Source: Volvox africanus (Eukaryota > Chlorophyta > Chlorophyceae > Chlamydomonadales > Volvocaceae). Taken from it: 64,000 nucleotides of DNA. A program made the position numbers and the translations under genes. The notes under the pieces are model-generated. The model was given only the letters and a program-made list of their open reading frames with translations. It was not told where the DNA came from and did not search any database. The stretch covers positions 558,001 through 622,000 of the forward strand of contig BSDZ01000103.1 in the NCBI GenBank assembly GCA_030268105.1, in the 5' to 3' direction. The number at the start of each line of letters is the position of its first letter. The stretch's first letter is position 1. This document shows, one piece after another, positions 38,940 through 50,798 of the stretch.

Positions 38940-40319
38940 CTGCAGGCAGAGGCCGTGAGCAGAAGTGCCAGCAGACACGTACGCATACCTCAATCAGTTT
39001 GAAAACAAGGAGCACCCGACTGTGTGGAATATTCTACACCTACATATGGCAGGCAATAGTAAGCAAGGGCGGACGGCTTGATTGCTCAATAGCCGTTGGA
39101 TGCCAAGAATATGGCCCGCCGAAGAAAAGCAACTCATCTTGTGCGCACTTACTCACATAAACAAGTATATCAGTTGAAAATAAGCTTAGCAACAGATACA
39201 ACGACAGATACAAATGCAGCTGTAAAATCAAATAGCCCTTAAGATAATCATGGGGCTACTGCTGAACAAGCTAAAAACGATCACATACGAATGAGAGCAG
39301 AAGTTCGCGAGCAGGGGCAATGAGCGTGTTTTGCCGGCGCCGGCTCGAGGGCCTTAAATAAGCTACTGCTAAAATAAAAATGAAAAACAAAAATAATACA
39401 CGATATTATCTACGATTACTAGACCAGGTAATGGCATCGGTAGCAATGATACTTCTAGGTATTCATTGGATTACTGATTTCATGGTTATGCTCTCGCAGT
39501 AAAGATAGGTACATACGGTGGTTGTGCGGGTACTGGGGCCTGTTACCCCAGTTTCCCACACTACCATCGTGTTAGCCAAGATGGAAGAGAGCAAAATGTA
39601 TTGGAGCATAGGCTTACATAGGGACGAAACGTAGTTTACACATTCGTTTCAACATTCCCTCGCTTCTAAGGGTAGCTTATTGGGATCGGATTGTATAGTT
39701 TCCTGACAATACCACGTTTTATACGTAATATATTTATGGTAGAAATCAACCGTCAGCCTGGGCACTTAACATATTGCAACAAGTCATACGCGAACCCTGC
39801 TGTATAAAGATGTATTGTATGAATACAGTCATTTTGCACCCCAGCAACATAGGATACAATCGTGCGTGATGTAGGTGCGAGCAAAGGCCATGTTGACAAT
39901 GTTGTGAACTTGTCAAGATTGGCATCCCAAAGGTATATTTTCTTGCAAGTAAGGCTGTACTCTGCGGAACATTATACGATAAAGACCAATAGATAACTGG
40001 ATTTCCTGTTTAACCTAAAAGCAGGTTCTTGGTGAATATTGACTGACTGTATTCGAAAAAGCAAATTTTGAATTAAGAAAAGTGTAAATTTTCATACAAG
40101 AGAAGATTTTCACTAAAAACCAAAACTTGCAAACCTTTGGCTAGTAATAGTGGTGTAATCGATGTTAAGCTATGATGCTTGCAGGGCTGGCCAGTGCCCT
40201 GCGAGACACATGGCGACCACATGTAGTGGCCACAAGCAAATGGCGAAAAAATGCGGCTCAAGAAACGTTTTAAATACATTCAAAAGTATGAGTGCATAAA
40301 GATTGGATCATGTATTTAT

Positions 40320-40613
40320 TTAATCGGAAAAGCGGAGCGGAGTTAGAGCCGATATCTTAACAAAGGTGTTCCTGATTTCTGTCCAAGCGTCAGCCGCCGT
40401 AGCTGCCTGGTCAATCAGCTTGTGACACCTCTGATCTGTTATCTTTATAAGCCTGAACTTGGCCTTCAATGATAATGCAGGAGTTGCAGCTGGTAGATCT
40501 TGATTTGAATCCCAGAGGTCCTTCTCGATCAGGTGGTACTTGGCAGTGCGCTGCCATGTCCAATAGTTCTTGCCATCCAGGGCCCATTGAACAGCATTGT
40601 CTTCAGCACCCAT
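40320..40613 (-). pseudogene. Ty1/copia-type gag N-terminal fragment
   Basis: 97-codon ORF resembling the N-terminus of copia-type Gag polyproteins: LDGKNYWTWQ near the start, a helix-rich middle (KAKFRLIKITDQRCHKLID) and AADAWTEIRNTFVK at the end, the order usual in UBN2/DUF4219-like gag domains. The frame stops at about 95 residues, whereas intact elements continue into zinc knuckle, protease, integrase and reverse transcriptase, none of which follow. A dead solo fragment; flanking LTRs are not recognised. Confidence 0.65.
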
Positions 40614-41034
40614 ATCTTCCTTGCTCTAGACCAGAGCGTCGCTAGACCAGCGAAACAGAGGAAAGATACCTAAATTAGGAATCGCCGCCTAATGCGTTGA
40701 CTCGAGGCTCGTAACCTTTTAGAATGCGACGCGCAGTTGGACAGGGAAGCAACTCCGTAGTTTGTTACATAAGTGCTCAAGTCTTAGCATATCGCACTGA
40801 CTCCACTTAATGGGGAGAATAGACAGTCGTACCAATGCCGTACTCGCATTTGTCCTATCTATCGCGCATGGTCTCCACTATTGTTCCGACCGATGTTCAA
40901 TACAAACAAGTCTGTGCATTTTGAGGCAGTGACGGCGAGGGCAAAACTTCTCGGGGACCTTACATGGCTAGCACTCCTTATATTTGAAACATGAAAGAAA
41001 TAACTTTCGGAATTCCCAAAGGCTGAACATGACT

Positions 41035-41280
41035 AATATCCTTATATTAGGCCTGTTTCAGCAAGCCCGAAACCGAATCTATGGCGTTCCTAGGGCGTGG
41101 CTCGTCCCAAAATCGTCCAGTATGGCCATTCCTGGCGTTTCAGGCAGGCTAGGAATTCCTACGCCGTAGGATGGGGCAAGTGGAACGTCTTACTGCTTTG
41201 GGATGGTCTGATGTGCTAACGTAATTTGCAAGCCGTCTTCCTAATAAATTTTACCAAGAAAGCGAGTTTGCAAGGCAATA
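41035..41280. repeat. Dispersed repeat family R1, copy 1
   Basis: Matches the reverse complement of 59215-59480 in order: aggcctg, atcgtccagta(t/c)ggcc, caggaatg/caggcgttt blocks, cctac(g/a)ccgtaggatgg, gtaatttgc, ccttcctaataa, ccaagaaag. Both copies carry the palindromic word cctac(g/a)ccgtagg. No coding potential; probably a non-autonomous element (MITE-like) in opposite orientations. Confidence 0.6.
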
Positions 41281-41310
41281 ACACGACGTTCCTCATACAT
41301 GTTGTAATTC

Positions 41311-41601
41311 ATGCCTACAAAGCTTTATTGTAGGATACACTGGGGACCTGCAACATACAAAAAAGCTGAGCCAAAATACAGAACAGCATGTAAAAACGGA
41401 GGAACTGACAACGGCAGTGAGAGGACAGTTTGGTACCCTGATGCACAAATCGTCACTCTGGGATCCAGTGGCACCCTACCAAGGAGCCTGACACGTGTGC
41501 TATGCAGACTCGGAGTGAATCCAGAACAAGCTATACTTGCCTCCCAAAACATCCATCAGCAAACAGTGGAAATGGCATGTACGATCATCCATACCAGATA
41601 G
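41311..41601 (+). CDS. Unassigned 96-aa ORF, possibly a mobile-element fragment
   Basis: An ORF with protein-like composition (YKKAEPKYRTACKNGG, WYPDAQIVTLGSSG, TRVLCRLGVNPEQA). It sits next to dispersed repeats and a gag remnant, so a degraded mobile element is the simplest reading. No family is recognised. Confidence 0.25.
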   Translation: MPTKLYCRIHWGPATYKKAEPKYRTACKNGGTDNGSERTVWYPDAQIVTLGSSGTLPRSLTRVLCRLGVNPEQAILASQNIHQQTVEMACTIIHTR

Positions 41602-41714
41602 AAGAGTGATGGAAACACAATCAAATAAAAGGTGGATCGGGATAGGCAAATAGGGAAGGCTATGCAACCCATCGGTTCCCCACCCCCTTAACTCACACCA
41701 GGCTACGGCAGGCG

Positions 41715-41870
41715 TATAATATAATAATAATAATTATTTAATAATAATAATTATTATTATTTATAAATAATAATAATTTAATAATAATAATTATTATTAT
41801 TATTTATTATATAATTATCATATAAATTATTATTATTATATTCATTGTTGTTATTATTATTATTATTAAA
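41715..41870. repeat. AT-rich (TAA/TTA)n microsatellite with internal inverted symmetry
   Basis: About 155 bp composed of ataataata and ttattatta runs in alternation, so opposite runs can pair. Low complexity. Confidence 0.9.
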
Positions 41871-42425
41871 GCTTTAACAACATCCTAATTGTGTGCGCTT
41901 TTGCAAACCCAATTAAAATGACGCTTCCACACAAGATTTCTCGCATCCTAAGGACGACTGCTACAGTAGGCACGATGTCAACCCCTTCAGTCACGACGAC
42001 CAAATATATAGATGAAGGTTAAATGAGTCGTGATCATAATAATAAGTAGATAGATAGATACTGGTTGAGTACGTTGACTATACGTCACGAAGTCAACACA
42101 GATGATCCTTTATGATGCATGTATATTTAGATGACCTTTCAAATGAGTTAATTCATTCAGGCACCTTCACCTTCGTGCCCCGTTCAAGTGAGTACAGGTG
42201 CATGATTATATTCGCGGTGATCCGTGCACATGTCGTACATACGTGTATATATTGTAGGGTGAATGGCTAGACCCTTTGCATGCGTTGTGCACAAAGCGCC
42301 ATATATTAGCCAAGCCCAAGGCTCACGCGATCCTCGGTGTATTATATGTTTCTTGCAAATCTCATTATTCGTGTTCCGGAGCGTGCAGGCATACAATGGT
42401 GGCAAAACACACACACCCTACTCAC

Positions 42426-44476
42426 TCGTCGAAGGGGGGGGTGGCGCAGGCGGCGTAGGACGTGGCGGCGATGGTTTCGGCGACGGCATGGGTGGTCTTG
42501 GTGGGGAGGGTGGACCTGAATGCATTATGGTGTACATAACTAAGATAATATCAGGGGAGTTGCGGTTCAATAGGTGGCAACAAATTTATATCACTTGCAG
42601 GTGGCCTATTTATGATAAATATGTTGTATATTCATACAAACACATTAGTGGAAATTGATGGCTCTGCGCAGGGCAGCGTTCATCGGGATGATTTATGTTT
42701 AGGAGCTAGCTGCGGCGCAAGATATTATTACATATGGTCCGATTGTGTCCCCAGTCCTTCTAGACAGGGTGCGGCTCATGTCACCAAAGCTTTGGGTTCA
42801 AATCCTGCCTTCTAGCTTCAGACGGACTCCTTAGATGCCATGAGAGAGGTGGTGAGACAGTCGGCAACCACTGGACGGTGGATCAAATTGCAGGTGATTA
42901 TAGTGGCTTGCGAACCGACGTACATGGCAAGAGGATAGTTGATTGCGCCATTGGTAAGGAATACACGCCACCAATCTATAAGGGCCACTACTTATATACA
43001 GTTATATGCATGCATAATGCATCTACAGAAATACATTGCAGGAACTTATGTATCTATTACTTTCTATTGTATCAAGGGTCAAAATGATTCAATACATACA
43101 GGCAAGCTACATATCTAGCAGCAGGCTATTTACTGCATGCAAAACAAAGAAACCTCGCTGAAGGAAGCTCCCGTATGCACTTACTCTGCAGCTTGGTGTA
43201 AGCGCAAAATCCCTGCATGTACATCGTTGGAATAGTCGCAGCCATTGGCAAGCCCATGCCAACCTTACTGTAAAAGGTGGAATTCGTTACCCATGATGAC
43301 ACCCAATTAAATGCAGTGCAGTTGGCATAACCGTTGCACGCAGTTGCGGGGTCTGACACATAGGACCCGATGTTGGGTCCCCATAACATAGTGTCCTCCT
43401 GAACACTGTAGCCAGCTACAGGTGGGCAATACGTCCCTACAATGTCACATTATTAGCACACACAAACACAAGTATACATATATCATGACCGATCTTTAGG
43501 AGGAAGCGAGGATGCTTCATGATTGATTTGTAAGGCTTTGTTCGTTGTAGAAGCTGGAGGATATTGTCCATATGTTATTTTGAAATGCATGTATGCAACG
43601 GGGCTAATAATAGAAAGCACATAACGCACGCACACACATAGTGGCCAAAGTGCAGGGCGCATGAGCTGCATCGGTTGGGAGAACTGATTTTCAATAGCCA
43701 AACTCAGACATTTGCACGCATGGCTGCATGTGGTGACGTCGACCCCACCAGTTTTGGCAGTCTACAACATTCAAGCAAAATGGCTCGTCAGCTTATCCCT
43801 TGCCCCGCTGCTGGGTTGGCAATCCACGCCGCTGAGTCTCGATCCCCAAGTCAGGACTCAGAACCAGTGGAGAGGCCAGCCCTACGCACCTTACCAGCAG
43901 ACAGGTCACATGCATGGATATATACATATAACTGTCATTGCCACAGCCTACAGTAACTTCTACATCCCTTGCTTGCTTTGACACTTTGCAAGCAATTACA
44001 TATTTGGCACACACATACACAGACAGCAGGGCCTGAGATTATGAGCGGCTATGTCTCTAATCAAGAGGTTTTCGTTGATTTGCTTGAGTTCAAAGCTTAC
44101 TAGCTATCAACCCTGATGTCAAGCAAAGGTCTGTAGGTAGACGCATTCATCACGCATATGTATGTATGTCTCTTTGACATGCGTTCCTGTCCTGTCTTGC
44201 AGCCCTTCCTACCTGTGTTCTTTACGTACGCGCACATGCCTGTGTTGACTATGGGTGATGTCAGGTCTACGTCCGACGATGACTTGGTCCAGCCCATGTA
44301 AATGTATGGGAAATAATATGAATACGTAATATCGGGCGTGACATACAAGTATACAGAGCAATCCCATCGGAGATTGCAGTCCACATCGGGATCTGAGATA
44401 GGACCGGCAAGGGCCGGGCCAACGAAGTCCGCGTCGGCTAAAAACGTGTATCCTGGCGAGTTGGGGCATTGCGTGC
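42426..44476 (-). CDS. Array cassette 1: A domain, B domain, Pro-rich linker
   Basis: Exons in transcript order: A1 44476-44213 (88 codons), B1 43436-43185 (84), Pro1 42515-42426 (30). All three start and end in phase 1 with GT-AG borders (donors gtaggaag, gtaagtgc, gtgagtag). A and B share a four-Cys frame: C4, C34, C40 and a Cys about 80, with CPxxxGY at the start and (M/F)CAY near the end, which resembles small Apple/PAN-type extracellular domains. The linker encodes GPPSPPRPPMPSPKPSPPRP and onward. B1 and B2 are alike (LWGPNIGSYV; STFYSKVGMGLPMAATIPT) and differ from B3/B4. The exon following Pro1 is not identified. Confidence 0.72.
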
Positions 44477-45219
44477 CTGCGATGGACAGGCGTGCGTGGG
44501 CACCAGGCCAACCACTTCGGTCAGGAGGGCCAAAATTTGTAGTGAAAGTCGGAAACATCACGATGATAATCATTTTTGTATTACAGATAGATGCATCCAT
44601 ACGGATGCAGGTCCCGTAGAATTCATGTGTGATACGTGTGTATACGCATGCATGATTGACTTCGCAAATAATTATCGTATTTATTCATTCAAGTACATAC
44701 ACCTTACAGGTGCATGCAGACGTAAAAGGTGGAAGACTGCATACATGCACGTTAGGATTGAAAACAGCTGCTTGATGTGTTTTGCACCTGCCACACAGCT
44801 GCAGCAGGCAGCAGGCGCACTTGCGTAAACACGCAAGCAAATATTTAGACGTACGTAGTACAACAAGTACGTACTTCGGCACCCATTGCTTAGTGAGCAG
44901 CCATATTGCGTCTCATTTGAAGTAAATAAACCATCGATGATACGAAAGGTTTTGGCAGCGCCGTGTAAATGTTACAGCCTTCGCTGTGTCATCAGATATT
45001 TACGTTTGCGGTGATCCGTGCACATGTCGTACATACGTGTATATATTGTAGGGTGAATGGCTAGACCCTTTGCATGCGTTGTGCACAAAGCGCCATATAT
45101 TAGCCAAGCCCAAGGCTCACGGGATCCTCGGTGTATTATATGTTTCTTGCAAATCTCATTATTCGTGTTCCGGAGCGTGCAGGCATACAATGGTGGCAAA
45201 ACACACACACGCTACACAC

Positions 45220-47271
45220 TCGTCGAAGGGGGGGGATGGCGAAAGCAGGGTGGGATAAGGTAGCGATGGTTTCGGCGACGGCATGAGTGGTCTTGGTGGG
45301 GAGGGTGGACCTGAATGCATTATGGTGTACATAACTAAGATAATATCAGGGGAGTTGCGGTTCAATAGGTGGCAACAAATTTATATCACTTGCAGGTGGC
45401 CTATTTATGATAAATATGTTGTATATTCATACAAACACATTAGTGGAAATTGATGGCTCTGCGCAGGGCAGCGTTCATCGGGATGATTTATGTTTAGGAG
45501 CTAGCTGCGGCGCAAGATATTATTACATATGGTCCGATTGTGTCCCCAGTCCTTCTAGACAGGGTGCGGCTCATGTCACCAAAGCTTTGGGTTCAAATCC
45601 TGCCTTCTAGCTTCAGACGGACTCCTTAGATGCCATGAGAGAGGTGGTGAGACAGTCGGCAACCACTGGACGGTGGATCAAATTGCAGGTGATTATAGTG
45701 GCTTGCGAACCGACGTACATGGCAAGAGGATAGTTGATTGCGCCATTGGTAAGGAATACACGCCACCAATCTATAAGGGCCACTACTTATATACAGTTAT
45801 ATGCATGCATAATGCATCTACAGAAATACATTGCAGGAACTTATGTATCTATTACTTTCTATTGTATCAAGGGTCAAAATGATTCAATACATACAGGCAA
45901 GCTACATATCTAGCAGCAGGCTATTTACTGCATGCAAAACAAAGAAACCTCGCTGAAGGAAGCTCCCGTATGCACTTACTCTGCAGCTTGGTGTAAGCGC
46001 AAAATCCCTGCATGTACATCGTTGGAATAGTCGCAGCCATTGGCAAGCCCATGCCAACCTTACTGTAAAAGGTGGAATTCGTTACCCATGATGACACCCA
46101 ATTAAATGCAGTGCAGTTGGCATAACCGTTGCACGCAGTTGCGGGGTCTGACACATAGGACCCGATGTTGGGTCCCCATAACATAGTGTCCTCCTGAACA
46201 CTGTAGCCAGCTACAGGTGGGCAATACGTCCCTACAATGTCACATTATTAGCACACACAAACACAAGTATACATATATCATGACCGATCTTTAGGAGGAA
46301 GCGAGGATGCTTCATGATTGATTTGTAAGGCTTTGTTCGTTGTAGAAGCTGGAGGATATTGTCCATATGTTATTTTGAAATGCATGTATGCAACGGGGCT
46401 AATAATAGAAAGCACATAACGCACGCACACACATAGTGGCCAAAGTGCAGGGCGCATGAGCTGCATCGGTTGGGAGAACTGATTTTCAATAGCCAAACTC
46501 AGACATTTGCACGCATGGCTGCATGTGGTGACGTCGACCCCACCAGTTTTGGCAGTCTACAACATTCAAGCAAAATGGCTCGTCAGCTTATCCCTTGCCC
46601 CGCTGCTGGGTTGGCAATCCACGCCGCTGAGTCTCGATCCCCAAGTCAGGACTCAGAACCAGTGGAGAGGCCAGCCCTACGCACCTTACCAGCAGACAGG
46701 TCACATGCATGGATATATACATATAACTGTCATTGCCACAGCCTACAGTAACTTCTACATCCCTTGCTTGCTTTGACACTTTGCAAGCAATTACATATTT
46801 GGCACACACATACACAGACAGCAGGGCCTGAGATTATGAGCGGCTATGTCTCTAATCAAGAGGTTTTCGTTGATTTGCTTGAGTTCAAAGCTTACTAGCT
46901 ATCAACCCTGATGTCAAGCAAAGGTCTGTAGGTAGACGCATTCATCACGCATATGTATGTATGTCTCTTTGACATGCGTTCCTGTCCTGTCTTGCAGCCC
47001 TTCCTACCTGTGTTCTTTACGTACGCGCACATGCCTGTGTTGACTATGGGTGATGTCAGGTCTACGTCCGACGATGACTTGGTCCAGCCCATGTAAATGT
47101 ATGGGAAATAATATGAATACGTAATATCGGGCGTGACATACAAGTATACAGAGCAATCCCATCGGAGATTGCAGTCCACATCGGGATCTGAGATAGGACC
47201 GGCAAGGGCCGGGCCAGCGAAGTCCGCGTCGGCTAAAAACGTGTATCCTGGCGAGTTGGGGCATTGCGTGC
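45220..47271 (-). CDS. Array cassette 2, with a frameshifted Pro-rich linker
   Basis: Exons: A2 47271-47008 (88 codons), B2 46231-45980 (84), Pro2 45310-45220. A2 differs from A1 by one residue seen (V to A after DADF). B2 matches B1. Pro2 is 91 nt instead of 90: one extra base next to the run of eight G's shifts it to phase 2, and its donor reads gtgtgt instead of gtgagt. It also has several substitutions (MPSPKPSLPYPTLLSPSPPF). If used, it breaks frame into A1; if skipped, B2 joins A1 in frame because all borders are phase 1. Confidence 0.68.
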
Positions 47272-48014
47272 CTGCGATGGACAGGCGTGCGTGGGCACCA
47301 GGCCAACCACTTCGGTCAGGAGGGCCAAAATTTGTAGTGAAAGTCGGAAACATCACGATGATAATCATTTTTGTATTACAGATAGATGCATCCATACGGA
47401 TGCAGGTCCCGTAGAATTCATGTGTGATACGTGTGTATACGCATGCATGATTGACTTCGCAAATAATTATCGTATTTATTCATTCAAGTACATACACCTT
47501 ACAGGTGCATGCAGACGTAAAAGGTGGAAGACTGCATACATGCACGTTAGGATTGAAAACAGCTGCTTGATGTGTTTTGCACCTGCCACACAGCTGCAGC
47601 AGGCAGCAGGCGCACTTGCGTAAACACGCAAGCAAATATTTAGACGTACGTAGTACAACAAGTACGTACTTCGGCACCCATTGCTTAGTGAGCAGCCATA
47701 TTGCGTCTCATTTGAAGTAAATAAACCATCGATGATACGAAAGGTTTTGGCAGCGCCGTGTAAATGTTACAGCCTTCGCTGTGTCATCAGATATTTACGT
47801 TTGCGGTGATCCGTGCACATGTCGTACATACGTGTATATATTGTAGGGTGAATGGCTAGACCCTTTGCATGCGTTGTGCACAAAGCGCCATATATTAGCC
47901 AAGCCCAAGGCTCACGGGATCCTCGGTGTATTATATGTTTCTTGCAAATCTCATTATTCGTGTTCCGGAGCGTGCAGGCATACAATGGTGGCAAAACACA
48001 CACACCCTACTCAC

Positions 48015-50055
48015 TCGTCGAAGGGGGGGGTGGCGCAGGCGGCGTAGGACGTGGCGGCGATGGTTTCGGCGACGGCATGGGTGGTCTTGGTGGGGAGGGT
48101 GGACCTGAATGCATTATGGTGTACATAACTAAGATAATATCAGGGGAGTTGCGGTTCAATAGGTGGCAACAAATTTATATCACTTGCAGGTGGCCTATTT
48201 ATGATAAATATGTTGTATATTCATACAAACACATTAGTGGAAATTGATGGCTCTGCGCAGGGCAGCGTTCATCGGGATGATTTATGTTTAGGAGCTAGCT
48301 GCGGCGCAAGATATTATTACATATGGTCCGATTGTGTCCCCAGTCCTTCTAGACAGGGTGCGGCTCATGTCACCAAAGCTTTGGGTTCAAATCCTGCCTT
48401 CTAGCTTCAGACGGACTCCTTAGATGCCATGAGAGAGGTGGTGAGACAGTCGGCAACCACTGGACGGTGGATCAAATTGCAGGTGATTATAGTGGCTTGC
48501 GAACCGACGTACATGGCAAGAGGATAGTTGATTGCGCCATTGGTAAGGAATACACGCCACCAATCTATAAGGGCCACTACTTATATACAGTTATATGCAT
48601 GCATAATGCATCTACAGAAATACATTGCAGGAACTTATGTATCTATTGTATCAAGGGTCAAAATGATTCAATACATACAGGCAAGCTACATATCTAGCAG
48701 CAGGCTATTTACTGCATGCAAAACAAAGAAACCTCGCTGAAGGAAGCTCCCGTATGCACTTACTCTGCAGCTTGGTGTAAGCGCAAAATCCCTTCATACT
48801 TGTGGTGGGTGAAGTCGCAGCCTTCGGCAAGCCCGTGCCGACCTTACTGTAATAGCTGGAATTCGTTACCCATGACGATACCCAATTATATCCAGTGCAG
48901 TTGGCATAACCGTTGCACACAGTTGCGGGGTCTGACACATAGGACCCGATGTCGGGTCCTGTGAACATAGTGTCCACCTGAACACTGTAGCCAGCTACAG
49001 GTGGGCAATACGTCCCTACAATGTCACATTATTAGCACACACAAACACAAGTATACATATATCATGACCGATCTTTAGGAGGAAGCGAGGATGCTTCATG
49101 ATTGATTTGTAAGGCTTTGTTCGTTGTAGAAGCTGGAGGATATTGTCCATATGTTATTTTGAAATGCATGTATGCAACGGGGCTAATAATAGAAAGCACA
49201 TAACGCACGCACACACATAGTGGCCAAAGTGCAGGGCGCATGAGCTGCATCGGTTGGGAGAACTGATTTTCAATAGCCAAACTCAGACATTTGCACGCAT
49301 GGCTGCATGTGGTGACGTCGACCCCACCAGTTTTGGCAGTCTACAACATTCAAGCAAAATGGCTCGTCAGCTTATCCCTTGCCCCGCTGCTGGGTTGGCA
49401 ATCCACGCCGCTGAGTCTCGATCCCCAAGTCAGGACTCAGAACCAGTGGAGAGGCCAGCCCTACGCACCTTACCAGCAGACAGGTCACATGCATGGATAT
49501 ATACATATAACTGTCATTGCCACAGCCTACAGTAACTTCTACATCCCTTGCTTGCTTTGACACTTTGCAAGCAATTACATATTTGGCACACACATACACA
49601 GACAGCAGGGCCTGAGATTATGAGCGGCTATGTCTCTAATCAAGAGGTTTTCGTTGATTTGCTTGAGTTCAAAGCTTACTAGCTATCAACCCTGATGTCA
49701 AGCAAAGGTCTGTAGGTAGACGCATTCATCACGCATATGTATGTATGTCTCTTTGACATGCGTTCCTGTCCTGTCTTGCAGCCCTTCCTACCTGTGTTCT
49801 TTACGTACGCGCACATGCCTGTGTTGACTATGGGTGATGTCAGGTCTACGTCCGACGATGACTTGGTCCAGCCCATGTAAATGTATGGGAAATAATATGA
49901 ATACGTAATATCGGGCGTGACATACAAGTATACAGAGCAATCCCATCGGAGATTGCAGTCCACATCGGGATCTGAGATAGGACCGGCAAGGGCCGGGCCA
50001 GCGAAGTCCGCGTCGGCTAAAAACGTGTATCCTGGCGAGTTGGGGCATTGCGTGC
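48015..50055 (-). CDS. Array cassette 3: A domain, B domain, Pro-rich linker
   Basis: Exons: A3 50055-49792 (88 codons), B3 49015-48764 (84), Pro3 48104-48015 (30), phase 1 throughout. A3 equals A2. B3 is a different version from B1/B2: MFTGPDIGSYV for MLWGPNIGSYV, SSYYSKVGTGLPKAATSPT for STFYSKVGMGLPMAATIPT, with about 28 of 252 bases changed while the flanking introns are nearly unchanged. Several of the altered blocks match cassette 5 exactly (for example cttgtggtgggtgaagtcgc). Pro3 equals Pro1. Confidence 0.72.
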
Positions 50056-50798
50056 CTGCGATGGACAGGCGTGCGTGGGCACCAGGCCAACCACTTCGGT
50101 CAGGAGGGCCAAAATTTGTAGTGAAAGTCGGAAACATCACGATGATAATCATTTTTGTATTACAGATAGATGCATCCATACGGATGCAGGTCCCGTAGAA
50201 TTCATGTGTGATACGTGTGTATACGCATGCATGATTGACTTCGCAAATAATTATCGTATTTATTCATTCAAGTACATACACCTTACAGGTGCATGCAGAC
50301 GTAAAAGGTGGAAGACTGCATACATGCACGTTAGGATTGAAAACAGCTGCTTGATGTGTTTTGCACCTGCCACACAGCTGCAGCAGGCAGCAGGCGCACT
50401 TGCGTAAACACGCAAGCAAATATTTAGACGTACGTAGTACAACAAGTACGTACTTCGGCACCCATTGCTTAGTGAGCAGCCATATTGCGTCTCATTTGAA
50501 GTAAATAAACCATCGATGATACGAAAGGTTTTGGCAGCGCCGTGTAAATGTTACAGCCTTCGCTGTGTCATCAGATATTTACGTTTGCGGTGATCCGTGC
50601 ACATGTCGTACATACGTGTATATATTGTAGGGTGAATGGCTAGACCCTTTGCATGCGTTGTGCACAAAGCGCCATATATTAGCCAAGCCCAAGGCTCACG
50701 GGATCCTCGGTGTATTATATGTTTCTTGCAAATCTCATTATTCGTGTTCCGGAGCGTGCAGGCATACAATGGTGGCAAAACACACACACCCTACTCAC

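Larger units (their letters stand above)
38940..42213. other. Stretch between HRGP copy 1 and the tandem array
   Basis: Contains the copia-type gag remnant (40320-40613), a dispersed repeat (41035-41280), an unassigned + strand ORF (41311-41601) and an AT microsatellite (41715-41870). If the array and HRGP copy 1 are one gene (see findings) this is a 3.5-kb intron. Otherwise it holds the 3' end of the array gene and the 5' end of the HRGP gene. Confidence 0.5.

Noticed and set aside
38249..39160. Long Gly-rich, EEAIAAEQAIA-type and Arg/Leu-rich ORFs across the minisatellite
   Set aside because: The 36-bp repeat has no stop in several frames; only the PPPLSP frame continues into a spliced globular domain.
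42740..42815. tRNA gene
   Set aside because: The B-box word is present, but the T stem does not pair beyond 2-3 bp and no acceptor stem or anticodon arm could be drawn.
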